NCBI RefSeq assembly: GCF_000003605.2 | Contig: NW_003119186.1 | Span: forward strand, 1-32,659 | Length of the DNA: 32,659 bases | DNA from: Saccoglossus kowalevskii | Taxonomy: Eukaryota; Hemichordata; Enteropneusta; Harrimaniidae | Direction of reading: 5' to 3' | Part shown: positions 29,671 through 32,659 of the stretch, piece by piece | Numbering within the stretch: position 1 is the stretch's first letter | Layout of the letters: every line of letters begins with the position of its first letter | Made by a program: the position numbers and the translations under genes | Notes under the pieces: model-generated | The model's database searches: none | Told to the model about the DNA's origin: nothing | The model's input: the letters and a program-made list of their open reading frames with translations, nothing else

Positions 29671-29742
29671 TCCCATATGGTCTAGTGGTTAGGATTCGGC
29701 GCTTTCACCGCCAAGGCCCAGGTTCAATTCCCGGTGTGAGAA
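29671..29742 (+). tRNA. tRNA-Glu (UUC), two stem mismatches
   Basis: T27C, G51A (A51·C63) and G70A (C3·A70). Derived from the same ancestor as 27 and 11307. Confidence 0.8.
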
Positions 29743-29931
29743 CACCTGTTTTAGATTCCTGGTCAGTTGAACATCGCAGCTTGTACAAAATTCTCATAGA
29801 CAATTTAATTAAAATATATAATTTGGCCTCTCGTATTTGTTGGCTTGATTACAAGAGAATATAGAATACTCGACATTCAGTTCATGTCACGTCACAAGTA
29901 TCCGATTATATGCCTTAATATCCGATTATAT

Positions 29932-29952
29932 GTTCAGTTCCCGGTGTGGGAA
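29932..29952 (+). pseudogene. Truncated tRNA-Glu, 3' 21 nt only
   Basis: Same junction as 5253, at +24679, with the same downstream CATCTG flank and GTTCAACATCG spacer. Confidence 0.88.
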
Positions 29953-30176
29953 CATCTGTTTTAGATTCCTGGTCAGTTCAACATCGCAGCTTGTACAAAA
30001 TTCTCATAGACAATTTAATTAAAAGATATAAATTGGCCCCTCGTATTTGTTGGCTTGATTACAAGAGAATATATAATACTGGACATTCAGTTCATGTCAC
30101 GTCATGTCACAAGTATCAGATTATATGCCTTACTTATGTGTTCCCGATAAATAGGAAACGCCTTCATACGTCAACG

Positions 30177-30248
30177 TCCCATATTGTCTAGTGGTTAGGA
30201 TTTGGCGCTTTCACCGCCAAGGCCCGGGTTCAATTCTCGGTGTGGGAA
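30177..30248 (+). tRNA. tRNA-Glu (UUC), minor changes
   Basis: G9T and C62T, identical to 5498 at +24679. Confidence 0.87.
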
Positions 30249-30469
30249 CATCTGTTTTAGATTCCTGGTCAGTTCAACATCGCAGCTTGTACAAAATTCT
30301 CATAGACAATTTAATTAAAAGATATAAATTGGCCTCTCGTATTTGTTGGCTTGATTACAAGAGAATATATATAGTACTCGACATTCAGTTCATGTCACGT
30401 CACAAGTATCAGATTATATGCCTTACTTATGTGTTCCTGATAAATAGGAAACGCCTTCATACGTCAACG

Positions 30470-30541
30470 TCCCATATGGTCTAGTGGATAGGATTTGGCG
30501 CTCTCACTGCCAAGGCCCGGGTTCAATTCCCGGTGTGGGAA
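30470..30541 (+). tRNA. tRNA-Glu (CUC), minor changes
   Basis: T20A and C39T, identical to 5791. Its spacer diverges after GCAGATTGTATGACATTC (CACAGATAATTT, CAAGTGTATATA). Confidence 0.89.
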
Positions 30542-30759
30542 CACCTGTTTTAGATTCCTGGTCAGTTGAACATCGCAGATTGTATGACATTCTCACAGAT
30601 AATTTAATTAAAAGATATAAATTGGTCTCTCGCATTTGTTGCCTTATTACAAGTGTATATATAATACTCCACATTCAGTTCATGTCACGTCACAAGTATC
30701 AGATTATATGCCTTACTTATGTGTTCCCGATAAATAGGAAACGCCTTCAGACGACAACG

Positions 30760-30831
30760 TCCCATATGGTCTAGTGGTCATGATTTTGCGCTCTCACCGC
30801 CATGACCCGGGTTCATTTCCCGGTGTGAGAA
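30760..30831 (+). pseudogene. tRNA-Glu (CUC) pseudogene, type T
   Basis: Same tRNA as 2956, including T20aC, G22T, G28T, A58T and G70A. Confidence 0.75.
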
Positions 30832-31052
30832 CACCTGTTTTAGATTCCTGGTCAGTTGAACATCGCAGCTGGTACAACATTCTCATAGGCAATTTAATTA
30901 AAAGATATAAATTGGCCTCTCGTATTTGTTGGCTTGATTACAAGAGAATATATATAATTCACGACATTCAGTTCATGTCACGTCACAAGTATCCGATTAT
31001 ATGCCTTACTTATGTGTTCCCGATAAATAGGAAACGCCTTCATACGACAACG

Positions 31053-31124
31053 TCCCATATAGTCTAGTGGTCAGGATTTGGCGCTCTCACCGCCATGACC
31101 CGGCTTCATTTCCCGGTGTGGGAA
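31053..31124 (+). pseudogene. tRNA-Glu (CUC) pseudogene, type T
   Basis: G9A, T20aC, A44T, G46A, G53C (C53·C61) and A58T. B box GCTTCATTTCC is broken twice. Acceptor intact. L spacer. Confidence 0.75.
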
Positions 31125-31350
31125 CACTGGTTTTAGATTCCTGGTCAGTTGAACATCGCAGCTTGTACAAAATTCTCATAGACAATTTAATTAAAAGATA
31201 TAAATTGGCCTCTCGTATTTGTTGGCTGGATTACAAGAGAATATATATAATTCACGACATTCAGTTCATGTCACGTCACGTCACAAGTATACGATTATAT
31301 GCCTTACTTATGTGTTCCCGATAAATAGGAAACGCCTTCATACGTCAAAG

Positions 31351-31422
31351 TCCCATATGATCTAGTGGTTAGGATTTGGCGCTCTCACCGCCATGGCCCG
31401 GGTTCATTTCCCGGTGTGAGAA
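31351..31422 (+). tRNA. tRNA-Glu (CUC), type P, divergent
   Basis: Plain type P. The spacer end GTTCCCAATAAATAGG is shared with that after 1500. Confidence 0.8.
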
Positions 31423-31641
31423 CACCAGTTTTATATTCCTGGTCAGTTGAACATCGCAGCTTGTACAACATTCTCATAGACAATTTAATTAAAAGATATA
31501 AATTGGCCTCTCGTATTTGTTGGCTTGATTACAAGAGAATATATAATACTCGACATTCAGTTCATGTCACGTCACAAGTATCAGATTATATGCCTTACTT
31601 ATGTGTTCCCAATAAATAGGAAACGCCTTCATACGTCAACG

Positions 31642-31713
31642 TCCCATATGGTCTAGTGGTTAGGATTTGGCGCTTTCACCGCCAAGGCCTGGGTTCAATT
31701 CCCGGTGTGGGAA
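31642..31713 (+). tRNA. tRNA-Glu (UUC), near consensus
   Basis: C50T only, a T50-G64 wobble. Unusual for UUC, it has an S spacer. Confidence 0.9.
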
Positions 31714-31927
31714 CACCTGTTTTAGATTCCTGGTCAGTTGAACATCGCAGCTTGTACAACATTCTCATAGACAATTTAATTAAATGATATAAATTGGCCT
31801 CTCGTATATGTTGGCTTGATTACAAGAGAATATGTAATACACGACGTGCAGTTCATGTCAGAAGTATCCGATTGCATGCTATACTTGTGTTTTCCCGATA
31901 AATAGGAAACGCCTACAAATGTCATCG

Positions 31928-31999
31928 TCCCATATGGTCTAGTGGTTAGGATTTGGCGCTTTCACCGCCAAGGCCCGGGTTCAATTCCCGGTGTGTGAA
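31928..31999 (+). tRNA. tRNA-Glu (UUC), acceptor mismatch
   Basis: G70T only, identical to 2367 at +29561. Confidence 0.85.
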
Positions 32000-32225
32000 C
32001 ACCTGTTTTAGATTCCTGGTCAGTTGAACATTGCAGCTTGTACAACATTCTCATAGACAATTTAATTAAATGATATAAATTGGCCTCTCGTATATGTTGG
32101 CTTGATTACAAGAGAATATATATAATTCACGACATTCAGTTCATGTCACGTCACGTCACAAGTAATCGATTATATGCCTTACTTATGTGTTCCCGATAAA
32201 TAGGAAACACCTTCATACGTCAACG

Positions 32226-32297
32226 TCCCATATGATATAGTGGTTAGGATTTGGCCCTCTCACCGCCATGGCCCGGGTTCATTTCCCGGTGTGAGAA
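32226..32297 (+). pseudogene. tRNA-Glu (CUC) pseudogene, type P with extra stem breaks
   Basis: C12A and G31C on type P, identical to 2665 at +29561. Confidence 0.75.
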
Positions 32298-32516
32298 CAC
32301 CAGTTTTATATTCCTGGTCAGTTGAACATCGCAGCTTGTACAACATTCCCATAGACAATTTAATTAAAAGATATAAATTGGCCTCTCATATTTGTTGGAT
32401 TGATTACAAGACAATATATAATACTCGACATTCAGTTCATGTCACGTCACAAGTATCAGATTATATGCCTTACTTATGTGTTCCCGATAAATAGGAAACG
32501 CCTTCAGACGACAACG

Positions 32517-32588
32517 TCCCATATGGTCTAGTGGTCATGATTTTGCGCTCTCACCGCCATGACCCGGGTTCATTTCCCGGTGTGAGAA
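32517..32588 (+). pseudogene. tRNA-Glu (CUC) pseudogene, type T
   Basis: Same as 2956 at +29561. The unit is cut by the window end; its spacer has lost one A (GGTACACATTC). Confidence 0.75.
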
Positions 32589-32659
32589 CACCTGTTTTAG
32601 ATTCCTGGTCAGTTGAACATCGCAGCTGGTACACATTCTCATAGGCAATTTAATTAAAA

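Larger units (their letters stand above)
1..32659 (+). repeat. Tandem array of about 291-bp units, each carrying a tRNA-Glu gene
   Basis: Every unit begins with TCCCATAT and holds a 72-nt cloverleaf: 7-bp acceptor stem, D arm AGTGGTTA loop, 5-bp anticodon stem with loop CTTTCAC or CTCTCAC, 4-nt variable region, T arm CCGGG/TTCAATT/CCCGG and discriminator A73. CCA is not encoded. Six bases follow, then TTTT. The spacer is 213-227 bp, AT-rich and free of other recognisable genes. The 115 units share one orientation. Ten lack the first 51 nt of the tRNA. Unit-type names (U, B, C, C10, D, P, P2, T) used in the entries below are defined in the summary. The array runs off both window ends, so its full length is unknown. 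The tRNA identity is seen directly; expression is not known. Confidence 0.97.

Noticed and set aside
1-32659. CRISPR array
   Set aside because: Period, repeat length and homogeneous spacers do not fit: the 'spacers' are near-identical to one another and the repeat is a tRNA gene.
1-32659. tRNA-derived SINE cluster
   Set aside because: Units are strictly head-to-tail with one spacer family, lack poly-A or simple tails and target-site duplications, and keep a full tRNA structure with terminator.
1-32659. Bacterial, plastid or mitochondrial tRNA operon
   Set aside because: Only one isotype is present, no CCA is encoded, no rRNA or protein genes occur, and A/B boxes with T4 terminators point to nuclear polymerase III genes.

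Overview
The whole window is one head-to-tail tandem array of tRNA-Glu genes, all on the + strand. I count 115 repeat units starting at position 27. Of these, 105 carry a complete 72-nt tRNA body (one has 71 nt and one 73 nt) and 10 keep only the last 21 nt of the tRNA. The usual period is 291 bp, with families of 284-286, 289-293 and 296-299 bp set by the spacer. No protein-coding gene is supported.

Organism: eukaryotic nuclear DNA, most likely an animal. The tRNAs have internal A and B boxes, no encoded CCA end and a T4 RNA polymerase III terminator 7 nt downstream. The body resembles animal tRNA-Glu as I know it. The species cannot be named from this sequence.

Content by anticodon: 39 full-length copies have TTC (UUC, reads GAA/GAG), 63 have CTC (CUC, reads GAG) and 3 have TTT (UUU, a lysine anticodon) on the glutamate body. 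Differences are given against the array consensus in standard tRNA numbering. Type U is the UUC consensus (7 exact copies). Type B is UUC with T27C and C42G. Type C is CUC on the consensus body, and C10 adds G10A. Type D is CUC with G10A and A44T. Type P is CUC with G10A, A44T, A58T and G70A, the most abundant form. Type P2 is P plus G71A. Type T is a decayed CUC group with T20aC, A44T and G46A. Roughly 25-30 copies keep all stems and conserved loop bases; the others carry mismatches or changed promoter bases.

Layout: 0-5.1 kb holds mixed P, UUC and decayed copies with an internal 2-kb-offset duplication. 5.2-8.4 kb holds the first truncated unit and several intact UUC/CUC copies. 8.4-15.4 kb holds P runs, short-spacer CUC/type B pairs and a second copy of the window start. 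15.4-20.6 kb holds seven of the ten truncated units. 20.7-28.9 kb is the most regular part, alternating UUC with P copies. 29.1-32.66 kb is built largely from copies of the 5.2-5.9, 11.0-11.4 and 2.3-3.1 kb segments. This pattern fits repeated unequal exchange and gene conversion. If transcribed, the array would be a high-dosage source of tRNA-Glu; many copies may instead be passive satellite DNA.
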